Of a DNA stretch of 64,000 nucleotides, positions 25,874 to 35,053 are shown piece by piece. The stretch is from NCBI RefSeq assembly GCF_001984055.1, contig NZ_LYVO01000029.1, positions 1 to 64,000 of the forward strand, given 5' to 3'. The position numbers were made by a program, and so were the translations under genes. The notes under the pieces were generated by a model that worked only from the letters and a program-made list of their open reading frames with translations, searched no databases and had not been told where the DNA came from. Numbering within the stretch: position 1 is the first letter of the stretch; every line of letters starts with the position of its first letter. The stretch comes from Variovorax sp. KK3. GTDB lineage: Bacteria > Pseudomonadota > Gammaproteobacteria > Burkholderiales > Burkholderiaceae_C.

Positions 25874-26788
25874 ATGAGCAAGAAGATCAAGTGCGCGCTG
25901 ATCGGCCCCGGCAACATCGGCACCGACCTGCTCGCGAAGCTGCAGCGCAGTCCCGTGCTGGAGCCGGTGTGGATGGTGGGCATCGACCCCGAATCCGACG
26001 GCCTGCAGCGCGCCCGCGAGATGGGCCTGAAGACCACCGCCGAAGGCGTGGACGGCCTGCTGCCCCACGTGGAGGCCGACGGCGTGCAGATCGCCTTCGA
26101 CGCCACCAGCGCCTACGTGCACGCCGAGAACAGCGCCAAGCTCAATGCATTGGGCGTGCTGATGATCGACCTGACGCCTGCGGCCATCGGGCCTTATTGC
26201 GTGCCGCCGGTCAACCTGGCGGCGCAGCTCGGCGAGCGGCCGATGAACGTGAACATGGTCACCTGCGGCGGCCAGGCCACCATTCCGATGGTGGCGGCCG
26301 TCTCGCGCGTGCAGCCGGTGGCCTACGGCGAGATCGTGGCGACCGTGTCCAGCAAATCGGTCGGCCCCGGTACACGCAAGAACATCGACGAGTTCACGCG
26401 CACCACGGCCGGCGCCGTGGAACGCGTGGGCGGTGCGGCGGAGGGCAAGGCGATCATCATCGTCAACCCGGCCGAGCCGCCGCTGATGATGCGCGACACC
26501 GTGCATTGCCTGACCGAAGGCGAGCCCGACCAGGAAGCCATCACCGCGTCGGTGCATCGCATGATCGCCGAGGTGCGCAAGTACGTGCCTGGCTACCGCC
26601 TGGTCAACGGGCCGGTGTTCGACGGCCGGCGCGTGTCGATCTACCTGGAGGTGGAAGGCCTGGGCGACTACCTGCCCAAATACGCCGGCAACCTCGACAT
26701 CATGACCGCCGCCGCCGCGCGCACCGCCGAGATGTTCGCCGAGGCGATGCTCGCCGGCCGCTACCAGACCGAAGCCCTCGCCGCATAG
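25874..26788 (+). CDS. dmpF: Acetaldehyde dehydrogenase (acylating)
   Basis: This 304-residue enzyme converts acetaldehyde, NAD+ and CoA to acetyl-CoA. It has an N-terminal Rossmann motif GPGNIG (residues 11-16) and catalytic C131 in VTCGGQA. It forms a channelling complex with the aldolase DmpG, encoded 9 bases downstream. AGGAACG precedes the ATG, which overlaps nothing. Confidence 0.95.
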   Translation: MSKKIKCALIGPGNIGTDLLAKLQRSPVLEPVWMVGIDPESDGLQRAREMGLKTTAEGVDGLLPHVEADGVQIAFDATSAYVHAENSAKLNALGVLMIDLTPAAIGPYCVPPVNLAAQLGERPMNVNMVTCGGQATIPMVAAVSRVQPVAYGEIVATVSSKSVGPGTRKNIDEFTRTTAGAVERVGGAAEGKAIIIVNPAEPPLMMRDTVHCLTEGEPDQEAITASVHRMIAEVRKYVPGYRLVNGPVFDGRRVSIYLEVEGLGDYLPKYAGNLDIMTAAAARTAEMFAEAMLAGRYQTEALAA

Positions 26789-26797
26789 GAGCACCCC

Positions 26798-27859
26798 ATG
26801 AGCCTTCAAGGAACGAAAGTGACCGTGCACGACATGACGCTGCGCGACGGCATGCATCCCCAGCGCCACCAGATGTCGTTGGCGCAGATGATCGACATCG
26901 CTACCGGCCTCGACGCAGCAGGCGTGCCGCTGATCGAGGTGACGCACGGCGACGGCCTGGGCGGCAGCTCGGTCAACTACGGCTTTCCGGCGCACAGCGA
27001 CGAGGCCTACCTCGGCGCGGTGATCCCGCGCATGCGCCGGGCCAAGGTGTCGGCGCTGCTGATCCCGGGCATCGGCACCGTCGACCACCTGCGCATGGCG
27101 CACGGCCTGGGTGTGCACACGGTGCGCGTGGCCACCCATTGCACCGAGGCCGACGTGTCGGAGCAGCACATCGCGATGGCGCGCAAGCTCGGGCTGGACA
27201 CGGTGGGCTTCCTGATGATGGCGCACATGGCCGGCCCCGCCATGCTGGTGCGGCAAGCCCTGCTGATGGAGGGCTACGGCGCCAACTGCATCTACGTCAC
27301 CGATTCAGCCGGCTTCATGCTGCCCGAGGACGTGAAGGCGCGCGTGGGCGCGGTGCGCGCGGCGCTGAAGCCCGAGACCGAGCTGGGCTTTCATGGCCAT
27401 CACAACCTGGCGATGGGCGTGGCGAACTCGATCGCCGCGGTGGAAGCGGGCGCGAACCGCATCGACGCGGCAGCCGCCGGGCTGGGCGCCGGCGCGGGCA
27501 ACACGCCCTTGGAGGTATTCGTCGCGGTGTGCGAGCGCATGGGCATCGACACCGGCGTGGACGTGTTCGAGATCCAGGACGTGGCCGAAGACCGGGTGGT
27601 GCCGATCATGGACCAGCCCATTCGCGTGGACCGCGACTCGCTCACGCTGGGCTATGCGGGCGTGTATTCCAGCTTTCTGCTGTTCGCGAAGCGCGCCGAG
27701 AAGAAATGGGGCGTGCCGGCGCGCGAGATCCTGGTGGAGCTGGGGCGGCGCGGCATGGTCGGCGGGCAGGAGGACATGATCGAGGACACGGCGATCACGC
27801 TGGCGCGCACGCGCCGCGCGGTGCTGGGCGCGCAAGCGGCGCAGGAGGTGGCGGCATGA
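26798..27859 (+). CDS. dmpG: 4-hydroxy-2-oxovalerate aldolase
   Basis: This 353-residue HMGL-type TIM-barrel aldolase cleaves 4-hydroxy-2-oxovalerate to pyruvate and acetaldehyde. The start [16 protein letters not shown] carries catalytic Arg and metal-binding Asp, and [14 protein letters not shown] carries the metal-binding His pair. Acetaldehyde is channelled to DmpF. TAGGAG lies upstream of the ATG, and the stop overlaps the dmpH start (ATGA). Confidence 0.95.
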   Translation: MSLQGTKVTVHDMTLRDGMHPQRHQMSLAQMIDIATGLDAAGVPLIEVTHGDGLGGSSVNYGFPAHSDEAYLGAVIPRMRRAKVSALLIPGIGTVDHLRMAHGLGVHTVRVATHCTEADVSEQHIAMARKLGLDTVGFLMMAHMAGPAMLVRQALLMEGYGANCIYVTDSAGFMLPEDVKARVGAVRAALKPETELGFHGHHNLAMGVANSIAAVEAGANRIDAAAAGLGAGAGNTPLEVFVAVCERMGIDTGVDVFEIQDVAEDRVVPIMDQPIRVDRDSLTLGYAGVYSSFLLFAKRAEKKWGVPAREILVELGRRGMVGGQEDMIEDTAITLARTRRAVLGAQAAQEVAA

Positions 27860-28644
27860 AGCTCGACGCACGCACCATCGCCGCGCTGGCGGAGCATCTC
27901 GAAGGCTGCGAACTGGGCGCGCGCGACACGCCCAAGATCACCGACGAGCATCCGCAGATGGACTGGGACGACGCCTATGCGATCCAGGACGCGATTCGCG
28001 CCCGAAAGCAGGTGCGCGGCCTCCGCATCGTCGGGCTCAAGGCGGGGCTGACCTCGCACGCGAAGATGAAGCAGATGGGCGTGGCCAGCCCGGTCTTCGG
28101 CTTCCTGGCCGAGCCGCATGCGCTGCCCGAAGGTGCGGAATGCAAGGTGAGCGAGCTGATCCATCCCAAGGTCGAGCCCGAGATCGCCTTCGTCACGCGC
28201 CGCCCGCTCAAGGGCCCGGGCTGCCACATCGGCGCGGTGCTGGCCGCCACCGACTTCGTGCTGCCCGGCATCGAGGTGATCGACAGCCGCTACCGCGACT
28301 TCAAGTTCGACCTGAAGAGCGTCGTCGCCGACAACACCTCGGCCGCCCGCTTCGTGGTCGGCGGCCAGGCGCGTGCCGCATCCGAGGTGGACCTGCGCAC
28401 CACCGGCATCGTGCTGGAGAAGAACGGCGTGCCCGTGGCCTTCGGCGCCGGCGCGGCCGTGCTGGGCCACCCCGCCGCGGCCATCGCGATGTTGGCCAAC
28501 CACCTGGGCGCGCGCGGCGAGGAGATTCCGGCCGGCACGCTCATCCTGTCGGGCGGCATCACCGAGGCCGTGGCCGTGGAGGCCGGCGACGCGGTCACGC
28601 TGCGGGTGCAGGGCATGGGTAGCGTCGGGCTGCGTTTTGTCTGA
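27856..28644 (+). CDS. dmpH: 4-oxalocrotonate decarboxylase
   Basis: This 262-residue paralogue of DmpE decarboxylates 2-oxo-3-hexenedioate to 2-oxopent-4-enoate and CO2. Metal-site features ([26 protein letters not shown]) are conserved. Its ATG overlaps the dmpG stop. It is the last gene of the operon here; its substrate is made by the tautomerase DmpI, which is absent downstream. Confidence 0.92.
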   Translation: MKLDARTIAALAEHLEGCELGARDTPKITDEHPQMDWDDAYAIQDAIRARKQVRGLRIVGLKAGLTSHAKMKQMGVASPVFGFLAEPHALPEGAECKVSELIHPKVEPEIAFVTRRPLKGPGCHIGAVLAATDFVLPGIEVIDSRYRDFKFDLKSVVADNTSAARFVVGGQARAASEVDLRTTGIVLEKNGVPVAFGAGAAVLGHPAAAIAMLANHLGARGEEIPAGTLILSGGITEAVAVEAGDAVTLRVQGMGSVGLRFV

Positions 28645-28659
28645 GGAAGCAGGGAAGCC

Positions 28660-29307
28660 TCAACCCGCCCGGCAGTTGCCGAACTCGCAGCGCACCGCCA
28701 GCGACTGGCCGTTGCTGCAGGCCACGCTGTAGCGCTCGAAGCCGGGCCCTTTGTCGACCAGGTTGGCCATGGGCACTGCGGCGCAGCTGCGGGACTTGGC
28801 GAATTGCTCGGCGGTGTACGTGTCGCGGCCCGTGACGCGCAAGGCTGTCTCGGCGCGGCGCTGGCCCGGGGGCATCCAGGTCACTTGCACGCTCGGGTCC
28901 TGGTTGACGTAGCCGCGCTGTGCGAGGCAGTTGAGCATGGAGGTTTCCTGCCGTGCGTACCAGACGCGGCGCTCGGGGGTGTAGACGGCGCGCTGGAAGG
29001 CGTACAGCCCGCCGACCACCGCCACGCCGCTGAGCGTCGGGATACCGGCCATCCACCCCGCACCGACGACACCCGTGTCGAGCACCACGAGCGCATCGTC
29101 GTGCTGGCTGGCGCGGAAGGGGATGCTGGCGGCGGCGGTGCGGCAACGGGCCAGATCGGCGTCATAGGCCGCCGGGGTCTTGTCGGCGGGGGCCTGCACC
29201 ACGGGAACGTAGTCCGAGCCGGAACCGGAACCGGGGCCTTCGTTGGGGCGGGTGGCGCAGCCCGCTACGAGGGCGGCGATGCAGACGATGCTCAGCAGAC
29301 TTTTCAT
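28660..29307 (-). CDS. Lipoprotein of unknown function
   Basis: This 215-residue protein has a lipoprotein signal (Met-Lys-Ser-Leu-Leu, then lipobox LVAGC near residues 13-17) and a Gly/Ser-rich linker. The body contains a Gly-rich hydrophobic stretch near residues 72-100 that could associate with membrane, and four or more Cys in the C-terminal half that could form disulfides. No domain was recognised. It converges on the end of the phenol operon, 15 bases from dmpH. Confidence 0.7.
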   Translation of the reverse strand: MKSLLSIVCIAALVAGCATRPNEGPGSGSGSDYVPVVQAPADKTPAAYDADLARCRTAAASIPFRASQHDDALVVLDTGVVGAGWMAGIPTLSGVAVVGGLYAFQRAVYTPERRVWYARQETSMLNCLAQRGYVNQDPSVQVTWMPPGQRRAETALRVTGRDTYTAEQFAKSRSCAAVPMANLVDKGPGFERYSVACSNGQSLAVRCEFGNCRAG

Positions 29308-29399
29308 GGATGTCCTCGACGGGCCTCTACTCCGCCGCCGATTGGAGCACACAAATGGTTACTTTCCCAAGTGACTTTTGCCCGGACGGGGCGCCGGCG

Positions 29400-30389
29400 C
29401 TACAGGCCGATGCCGAGGGCGGCCCTGGCGCCAGGCCATTGCGGCTCGCCTGAGGACGAAGCTGAGCCGACCGGAGCAAGCGTGCGGTGCAGAAAGTCGG
29501 CCATGGCACCTTCGACGGTGGTGGGCCCGCCGTCGTCGCGCAGGACCGCCGCTTCCGCGCGGTAGAAGTGCCCTGCGCCAGGCACCCGGACCTGCGTGCA
29601 ATTCAGCCCTGCCTGCCGCAGCCGTGCGACCAGACCGGGTGCGGCGGCAGCCACGTAGTCGAGGTCGTGCTCGGCACTGGCGACCAGCACCGCGGGCCCC
29701 TGGCCTGAACAGCGTGCGAGGTGCCGCTGCAAATCGTCGTCGTCGACGTAGCCGGACAAGGCCACCACCGCCGCCACCGGCACCTGCTCTCCGAACGCGA
29801 CGTTGAGCGCCGTGCGGGCGCCTGCGGAGAACCCCCCGATCGCGATGCGCGCCGGGTCGACCTGCCAGGCATCGGCCTGCCGGCGCACGAAGCGGGTGGC
29901 GGCCGCCATGTCGTCGCTGGCGGCCTCGATGCCGCGCCAGAGCATGTCGGGCGTGGCAGGCGGCAGCTGCATCAGCTGGCGAACCACGTCGACGCGCGCG
30001 GTCGGGATGCGTTCCGGCGCGCCGACCACGGGCGTGTCGCCGGGTTCCGGGTCTTCGGGGACGAGGCGATAGTCGATCGTGCAGGCCACGTAGCCGCGGC
30101 GGGCGAAGCGCCGGCAGTACTCGGCCACGGCCGTGTTGCCGCCTTCCGCCTCGAACGCATCGTCTTCCTTGCAACCCCGGTGGAAGGCACCGCCGAAGGC
30201 AAGGATCAGCGCCGGCATCAGCTGACCGGCGGGTAGCGGATCGACGGGGCGGTAGAGGTCCAGGGTCAGCTCGCGCTCGACCGGACCGCCCGGCCGTTCA
30301 CGCCCGACCCGGCCGCGGCCGTACACCAGGTTGCGCACGCACTCGATCTGGTGCGCGGGCGCCTCGGGGGCGACGGAAGCCAGGTTCAC
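29400..30389 (-). CDS. Alpha/beta hydrolase (esterase, BD-FAE/dienelactone-hydrolase-like)
   Basis: This 329-residue protein has an oxyanion-type motif FGGAFHRG near residue 65, a nucleophile elbow GGFSAGA, and a C-terminal GAGHFYRA supplying the His. GTG 30389 is chosen because GAAGGA lies 7 bases upstream; there is no suitable ATG. It is 26 bases downstream of the Bug gene at 30416-31405 on the same strand, so the two are likely co-transcribed and the substrate may be an ester or carboxylate that the Bug protein captures. Confidence 0.75.
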   Translation of the reverse strand: MNLASVAPEAPAHQIECVRNLVYGRGRVGRERPGGPVERELTLDLYRPVDPLPAGQLMPALILAFGGAFHRGCKEDDAFEAEGGNTAVAEYCRRFARRGYVACTIDYRLVPEDPEPGDTPVVGAPERIPTARVDVVRQLMQLPPATPDMLWRGIEAASDDMAAATRFVRRQADAWQVDPARIAIGGFSAGARTALNVAFGEQVPVAAVVALSGYVDDDDLQRHLARCSGQGPAVLVASAEHDLDYVAAAAPGLVARLRQAGLNCTQVRVPGAGHFYRAEAAVLRDDGGPTTVEGAMADFLHRTLAPVGSASSSGEPQWPGARAALGIGL

Positions 30390-30415
30390 GGTTCGTCCTT
30401 CGACGTCAATCGACG

Positions 30416-31405
30416 TCAATCGACGGAGGCGCCGGATTCGCGCGCAACGCGGCCCCAGACCTGCACGTTGTCCTTGAACGCGGCGGCCCACTGCGCCGGT
30501 GTCTGAGGCTCGACGGGCATCGAGCCGCTGTCGATCAGCAGGCTGCGCATGTCGGGCCTTGCCATCACCTTGTTGAGTGCGCCGTTGAGCCGTGCCGTGA
30601 CGGCCGCGTCCATGCCCGCCGGACCGAAGACCGCATACCAGCCCACCGTGTCGAAGGGAATGCCGGCCTGCGACAGCGTGGGCAGATCGGGGAAGGCCGG
30701 CGAACGCACGGGCCCCGTGATGGCGAGCGCGCGCAGACGGCCGGCCTTGATCAGCGGCGTCATGGAGACCACATCCATGATCGCCACGCCGATCTGGCCC
30801 GAGAGGATGTCCGGCAGCGCGGCCTGCCCGCCCTTGTAGGGCACGTGGGTCATGCCGAAGCCGCCCAGCGACTTCATGCGCTCACCCACCAGGTGCGGCG
30901 GCGCGCCGTTGCCGAAGGTGGCGTAGCTGATGGCATTGCCGTCCTTCTTGGCGACGGCGACCAGGTCCGCGATGCTACGCAGGGGAGACTCGGCACGCGT
31001 CACGACCAGCAGCGGCACGCTCGCGATCTGGGCCACTGGCGTGAAGTCCTTGACGGGGTCGAAGCTCGGGTTCTTGAAGACGGCGGGCGCAATGGCGAAG
31101 GGCGCGGAGGTCAGCATCAGCGTGTAGCCGTCGGGTGCCGAGCGCGCGACGCTGTCGGCGCCGATGTTGCCGCTGGCGCCGGCCTTGTTGTCGACGATGA
31201 CCGGCTGCCCGAGTTCTTCGCGCAGGTGCTCGGCCAGCTTGCGCGCCACGATGTCGGTGCCGCCGCCGGCCGGGAAAGGCACGACCAGCTTGATCGGACG
31301 GGCCGGATAGGCCTGCGCGTGAACGAGGCCCGCGAAGCCTCCGAGGGCCAGCCCTGCCGCCAGCCCCAGCATCAGCGCGGAGCGCCGGGTCGTCACTTTC
31401 GTCAT
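30416..31405 (-). CDS. Bug-family (TctC-like) periplasmic binding protein
   Basis: This 329-residue solute-binding protein of the tripartite tricarboxylate transporter type has a signal peptide with an Arg-Arg (residues 1-31, cleavage after VHAQA), then AYPARPIKLVVPFPAGGGTDI, the standard Bug start. Such proteins bind carboxylates or amides in the periplasm; membrane partners are not encoded here, which is usual for this expanded family. GGAG precedes the ATG. It is divergent from a LysR regulator. Confidence 0.9.
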   Translation of the reverse strand: MTKVTTRRSALMLGLAAGLALGGFAGLVHAQAYPARPIKLVVPFPAGGGTDIVARKLAEHLREELGQPVIVDNKAGASGNIGADSVARSAPDGYTLMLTSAPFAIAPAVFKNPSFDPVKDFTPVAQIASVPLLVVTRAESPLRSIADLVAVAKKDGNAISYATFGNGAPPHLVGERMKSLGGFGMTHVPYKGGQAALPDILSGQIGVAIMDVVSMTPLIKAGRLRALAITGPVRSPAFPDLPTLSQAGIPFDTVGWYAVFGPAGMDAAVTARLNGALNKVMARPDMRSLLIDSGSMPVEPQTPAQWAAAFKDNVQVWGRVARESGASVD

Positions 31406-31443
31406 TGCAGCTCCTGCCAGGAATGAAATCGGATGCCCGGATG

Positions 31444-31460
31444 ATGGGTCGGCATCCCAT
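31444..31460. promoter_or_regulatory. Possible LysR-type operator in Bug/LysR divergent gap
   Basis: ATGGG (31444-31448) and CCCAT (31456-31460) form an inverted repeat around seven bases in the 98-bp gap between the divergent Bug and LysR genes, with CATAAT at the right arm. LysR proteins bind short interrupted palindromes of this kind. Weak evidence. Confidence 0.35.
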
Positions 31461-31503
31461 AATGATCTACACCTGCTTTCATCTGAATCCATCGCGATCT
31501 CTT

Positions 31504-32481
31504 ATGCAAGATGCTTCGCTCCAGTTGGCGCTCAACCTCCGTCGGCTGCGCCTGCGGCACCTCGAAGTTCTGCTGGCCGTCGCCCGCCACGGCAGCCTCA
31601 CGGCCGCTGCAGAGGGCCTGGGCGCCACCCAGCCCGCCGTGTCGCAATGGCTGGCCGAGATCGAGTCGGCCCTCGGCGTGCCGCTGTTCCAGCGCGGTCG
31701 GCAGATCCGGCCCAGCCCCTATCTGCCGGTGGCGTTGCGTCACGCGCGGCGCATGGTGGAAGACTCGCGCCAGCTCGAACACGAACTCGCCGCCGTGGGC
31801 GCCGGCACGCTGGGCGCAGTGCGCATCGGCAGCATGCTGGTCGGCAGCGCGGGGCTGCTGCCGCGTGCGCTGCTGGCGCTGGCCGCGCAGGCCGAGCCCG
31901 TGCGGATCGAAGTGGTGGAAGACACCGCCGCTGGCCTGTGGGCACGCTTCGAGCGCCGCGAGCTGGACTTGATCCTGGGTCGCCTGGACGCTCGAGCCTT
32001 CGGCGCGACGGTGCACAGCGAGGCGCTCTTCAAGGACCCGCACTGCCTCGTCGCCGGCCGAAGGCATCCGCTGCTGCGCGTGGCCAAGCCATCCTGGGCG
32101 CGAGCTGCCGCCTATCCGTGGATCCTGCCGCCGCGGCAGACCGCGCTGCGCGATGCGATCGACGCGACCTTCGTCGACGCGGGGCTGGCGCCGCCTGCCG
32201 CGTGGGTCGAATCGACATCGCCGACCTTGAACCAGGCACTGATGCGCGAGAGCCCGTGCATCGGCGTGCTTTCGGGCGAAGCGGCGCGCCACTACCAGCG
32301 CCTGGGGCTGCTGTCGATCCTGCCGCTCACCTTGAGCTCCGACGTGGGGCCGGTCGGCACGGTGTGGGACCGGCAGGAACCCAGCCCCGCGCTGACGCAG
32401 GTGCTTCAGGCCTTGCGCGAGGCAAGTCCGCCCGGCCCCGATGCGCGCGCCGCGCCTCGGGCGGTGCGAGGCACGCGATAG
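31504..32481 (+). CDS. LysR-family transcriptional regulator
   Basis: This 325-residue protein has an N-terminal winged helix (GSLTAAAEGLGATQPAVSQWLAEIES) and a LysR substrate-binding domain from about residue 95. The ATG 31504 gives a normal-length N-terminus; the open frame continues upstream only by chance. It is divergent from the Bug gene and probably controls it together with the esterase. Its stop lies 19 bases before the nuclease ATG. Confidence 0.85.
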   Translation: MQDASLQLALNLRRLRLRHLEVLLAVARHGSLTAAAEGLGATQPAVSQWLAEIESALGVPLFQRGRQIRPSPYLPVALRHARRMVEDSRQLEHELAAVGAGTLGAVRIGSMLVGSAGLLPRALLALAAQAEPVRIEVVEDTAAGLWARFERRELDLILGRLDARAFGATVHSEALFKDPHCLVAGRRHPLLRVAKPSWARAAAYPWILPPRQTALRDAIDATFVDAGLAPPAAWVESTSPTLNQALMRESPCIGVLSGEAARHYQRLGLLSILPLTLSSDVGPVGTVWDRQEPSPALTQVLQALREASPPGPDARAAPRAVRGTR

Positions 32482-32500
32482 CATCGACGCCTTTGGCTCG

Positions 32501-32989
32501 ATGCTTACCGCCACCCTCTTCTGCCTGGTCGTCGCCGTCGGCGACGGCGACTCCCTCAAGGTCCGCTGCGGCGAGCCCGGCCACTATCGCCAGATCAGCG
32601 TGCGGCTGCATGCGATCGACGCGCCGGAGTGGAACCAGCCCTTCGGCCGGCGCGCCAAGCAGGCCTTGTCGCGCATCGCGTTCGGCAAGCAAGCGCGGCT
32701 GGATTGCGGCGAGGACGACCGCTACCAGCGTCGGGTCTGCCGTGTGCGCGTGGCGCCGGACAGTTGCGTGGAAGCGAACTGCGCAAAGACGCTCGATGCC
32801 GGCCTGGGCATGCTCACACTCGGCCTGGCGTGGTGGGCGCGCGGCTATGCCGACGAACAGCCGGCCGGCGAACGCGGGCAGTACGCGTTTGCCGAACGCG
32901 AGGCCAGGGGCAAGCGCGCCGGCCTCTGGGCCGATCGCGATGCGGTGCCGCCCTGGACCTGGCGCGCCCAGCACCCGCGGCCTCGCTGA
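32501..32989 (+). CDS. Staphylococcal-nuclease-like (thermonuclease) protein
   Basis: This 162-residue protein has the SNase (OB-fold) pattern: VGDGDSLKVRC near residues 12-22, VRLHAIDAPEWNQPFG with the catalytic Arg and Asp, and YQRRVCRV. The N-terminus is hydrophobic (MLTATLFCLVVAV) and could be a short signal peptide, suggesting export. It hydrolyses DNA or RNA if active. It is the first of four genes on the + strand with gaps of 30-45 bases, but a functional link to them is unproven. Confidence 0.78.
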   Translation: MLTATLFCLVVAVGDGDSLKVRCGEPGHYRQISVRLHAIDAPEWNQPFGRRAKQALSRIAFGKQARLDCGEDDRYQRRVCRVRVAPDSCVEANCAKTLDAGLGMLTLGLAWWARGYADEQPAGERGQYAFAEREARGKRAGLWADRDAVPPWTWRAQHPRPR

Positions 32990-33019
32990 ATCGCGCGGCA
33001 TCGGATAGGCTCGGCCCCG

Positions 33020-33991
33020 ATGAATGCACTCGTCGCCCTCAGTTGCCCCCAGTGCTCGGCCCCGCTGCCCCGCGCGGCGCGGTGGCGCACGGTGGAATGC
33101 GTCTACTGCGGCACGACCGTGGTCCGTGGCGAGCAGACCGTCCGGCGCGAGGAATACCGCGCGGCATGGAAGCGCGCACAGTCGCAAGCGGCGTCGGCCG
33201 GCGCGCAGGTGCTGCGCTGGCGCGGCGCGTCCTACCGCGTGCTCGCCAGGCTGGGACGCGGCGAGCATGCCGACGTGCTGCTGGCCGAGCGGCTGGGGCC
33301 GTTGCCCGAGCAGGTGACGCTCAAGCTCGCGCTCGACGACGATGGCGCCCGGGTGTTGGTCCGGGAGGCGGCGGCGTTGAACGCGCTGCAGGCGCTGAGC
33401 GTGCCGGGTGCGGCCTACTTCACGCGGCGCCTGCCGCAACCCGTCGGCACCGGCCTGGCGGAAGGCTGGAGCGACGGCAGCCGCGATGCGCTCGTGCTGC
33501 GCCATCCGACCGGGTTCTGGGGCAGCCTGGAAGCGGTGCGCGCGAATCAGGTCCAGGGCATCGACCCACGCCATGCCGTCTGGCTCTGGCGCCGCATGCT
33601 CGAGGTGCTGGCCTTCGTGCATGACGCCGGCTGGAGCCACGGCGCCATCGCCCCCGAACACGCACTGGTACACCCACGGAACCACGGCGTGCTGCTGATC
33701 GGCTGGTCGCAGGCCCGACCGAACGCAAGCCGCGCCGCGGCCGCGCGCGACCTGCGCCAATCGGCCTGGACGCTGCGCGCGCTGCTTCAGGGCGCTGGCG
33801 ATGCGGCGCCGGGCTTGGGCCCGCACACGCCGGCGCCGCTGGCCAGCCTGCTGCGCGATTGCAGCGACGGTGCCGGCACTTGCGAACGGCTGGGCGCGCG
33901 TGGCATCGAGGCGGCGCTGTCCGATGCAGCGCGTGCATCCTTCGGCGCGCCGGAGTTCGTCCACTTCGATCCGGCGCCGCGCGGCGCCTGA
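33020..33991 (+). CDS. Zinc-ribbon pseudokinase
   Basis: This 323-residue protein starts with a CxxC...CxxC zinc ribbon (C9, C12, C27, C30), followed by a protein-kinase-like fold: Gly-rich strand LGRGEHADV (78-86), a Lys in VTLKLAL (102) and a helix-C Glu near 116. The catalytic loop reads SHGAIAPEH where HRDLKPEN is usual, so the catalytic Asp, Lys and Asn are gone, and DFG is replaced by IGW. It is probably inactive and used for binding. It is followed by a vWA gene 39 bases on. Confidence 0.72.
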   Translation: MNALVALSCPQCSAPLPRAARWRTVECVYCGTTVVRGEQTVRREEYRAAWKRAQSQAASAGAQVLRWRGASYRVLARLGRGEHADVLLAERLGPLPEQVTLKLALDDDGARVLVREAAALNALQALSVPGAAYFTRRLPQPVGTGLAEGWSDGSRDALVLRHPTGFWGSLEAVRANQVQGIDPRHAVWLWRRMLEVLAFVHDAGWSHGAIAPEHALVHPRNHGVLLIGWSQARPNASRAAAARDLRQSAWTLRALLQGAGDAAPGLGPHTPAPLASLLRDCSDGAGTCERLGARGIEAALSDAARASFGAPEFVHFDPAPRGA

Positions 33992-34030
33992 GCCTTCAGA
34001 CCACCGACACCACACAGGAGATCACAGAGC

Positions 34031-35008
34031 ATGGGTTACGGAAACTACTCGCACGCCGCCCACGCGGCCCTGGTGGCCGACCGCGCGCACCGCTCGGGCG
34101 CCGAGGTGTTCCGGCAGGACGCCACGCATGCGCTGATGAACCCCAAGGGTCTGAAGCTGCGCGAGTCGCGCGACAACGCCGACCACCCGAACTCGCTGGC
34201 CATCGCCTTCGCGCTCGACGTGACCGGCTCGATGGGCGACATCCCGCAGACCCTGGCGCGGCGCGAGCTGCCCAACTTCATGAAGCTCATGACCGACTGC
34301 GGCGTGGCCGATCCGCAGCTGATGTTCATGGCGATCGGCGACGCCACGTCCGACCAGGCGCCGCTGCAGGTGGGCCAGTTCGAGTCGACGGCCGAACTGA
34401 TGGACCAGTGGCTGACCTGGAGTTACCTGGAAGGCGGTGGCGGCGGCAGCGGCTCGGAAAGCTACGAGCTGGCCTTCTACGTGATCGCGCAGCACACCGA
34501 CTTCGACTGCATGGCCAAGCGCAACAAGCGCGGCTACCTGTTCATGACGGGCGACGAGTTGCCCTACCCCGCCGTGTCGCGCCACCAGGTCGAGGCGCTG
34601 ATCGGCGAGAAGCTCGACGAAGACATCCCCATCGAAGAAGCGATCGCTGCGGCGGCCGAGACTTGCCACCTGTTCTTCCTGATCCCCGACGCGCAGCGCC
34701 GCCGCGCCTGCGAGCCGCGCTGGCGTGAACTGCTGGGCGACCACGTGATCTGCATGGAGTCGCCCGACGACGCCTGCGCGGTGGCGGCCGGCATCGTGGC
34801 GTTGACCGAGAAGGCCGTGCCCAGCCTCGACGGACTGGCGCAGGTGATGGGCTCGCACGGCATGGCACGCGAGCGGGTCAACGCCGTGGTGCATGCGCTC
34901 GAAGGCTATGCGGCAGTGCTCGACCCCAACGCCCCGCGACGCGTGCACACCGGCGCCACCGCGCCCGGCACCGCACGTTCGTCGTGGTGGAAGCGCCTGT
35001 TCGGCTGA
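34031..35008 (+). CDS. vWA-like (MIDAS-containing) protein
   Basis: This 325-residue soluble protein starts at ATG 34031 with AGGAGA upstream. ALDVTGSMGD (residues 61-70) is a classical metal-ion-dependent adhesion site (DxTxS), and an exposed Gly-rich loop (GGGGGSGSES near 138-147) follows. vWA domains mediate metal-dependent protein contacts. The placement beside a kinase-like gene recalls the TerY-type vWA/kinase/phosphatase groups, but no phosphatase is present. The function is unknown. Confidence 0.72.
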   Translation: MGYGNYSHAAHAALVADRAHRSGAEVFRQDATHALMNPKGLKLRESRDNADHPNSLAIAFALDVTGSMGDIPQTLARRELPNFMKLMTDCGVADPQLMFMAIGDATSDQAPLQVGQFESTAELMDQWLTWSYLEGGGGGSGSESYELAFYVIAQHTDFDCMAKRNKRGYLFMTGDELPYPAVSRHQVEALIGEKLDEDIPIEEAIAAAAETCHLFFLIPDAQRRRACEPRWRELLGDHVICMESPDDACAVAAGIVALTEKAVPSLDGLAQVMGSHGMARERVNAVVHALEGYAAVLDPNAPRRVHTGATAPGTARSSWWKRLFG

Positions 35009-35053
35009 CGAGCCGGCTGGCGGGCTGGCAGGCTGACTGATGGCTCGCGCCGA

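Noticed and set aside
25891..28644. 917-codon plus-strand open frame through dmpF and dmpG
   Set aside because: Only its last 262 codons (dmpH) are real; the earlier part is an out-of-frame reading of dmpF and dmpG.
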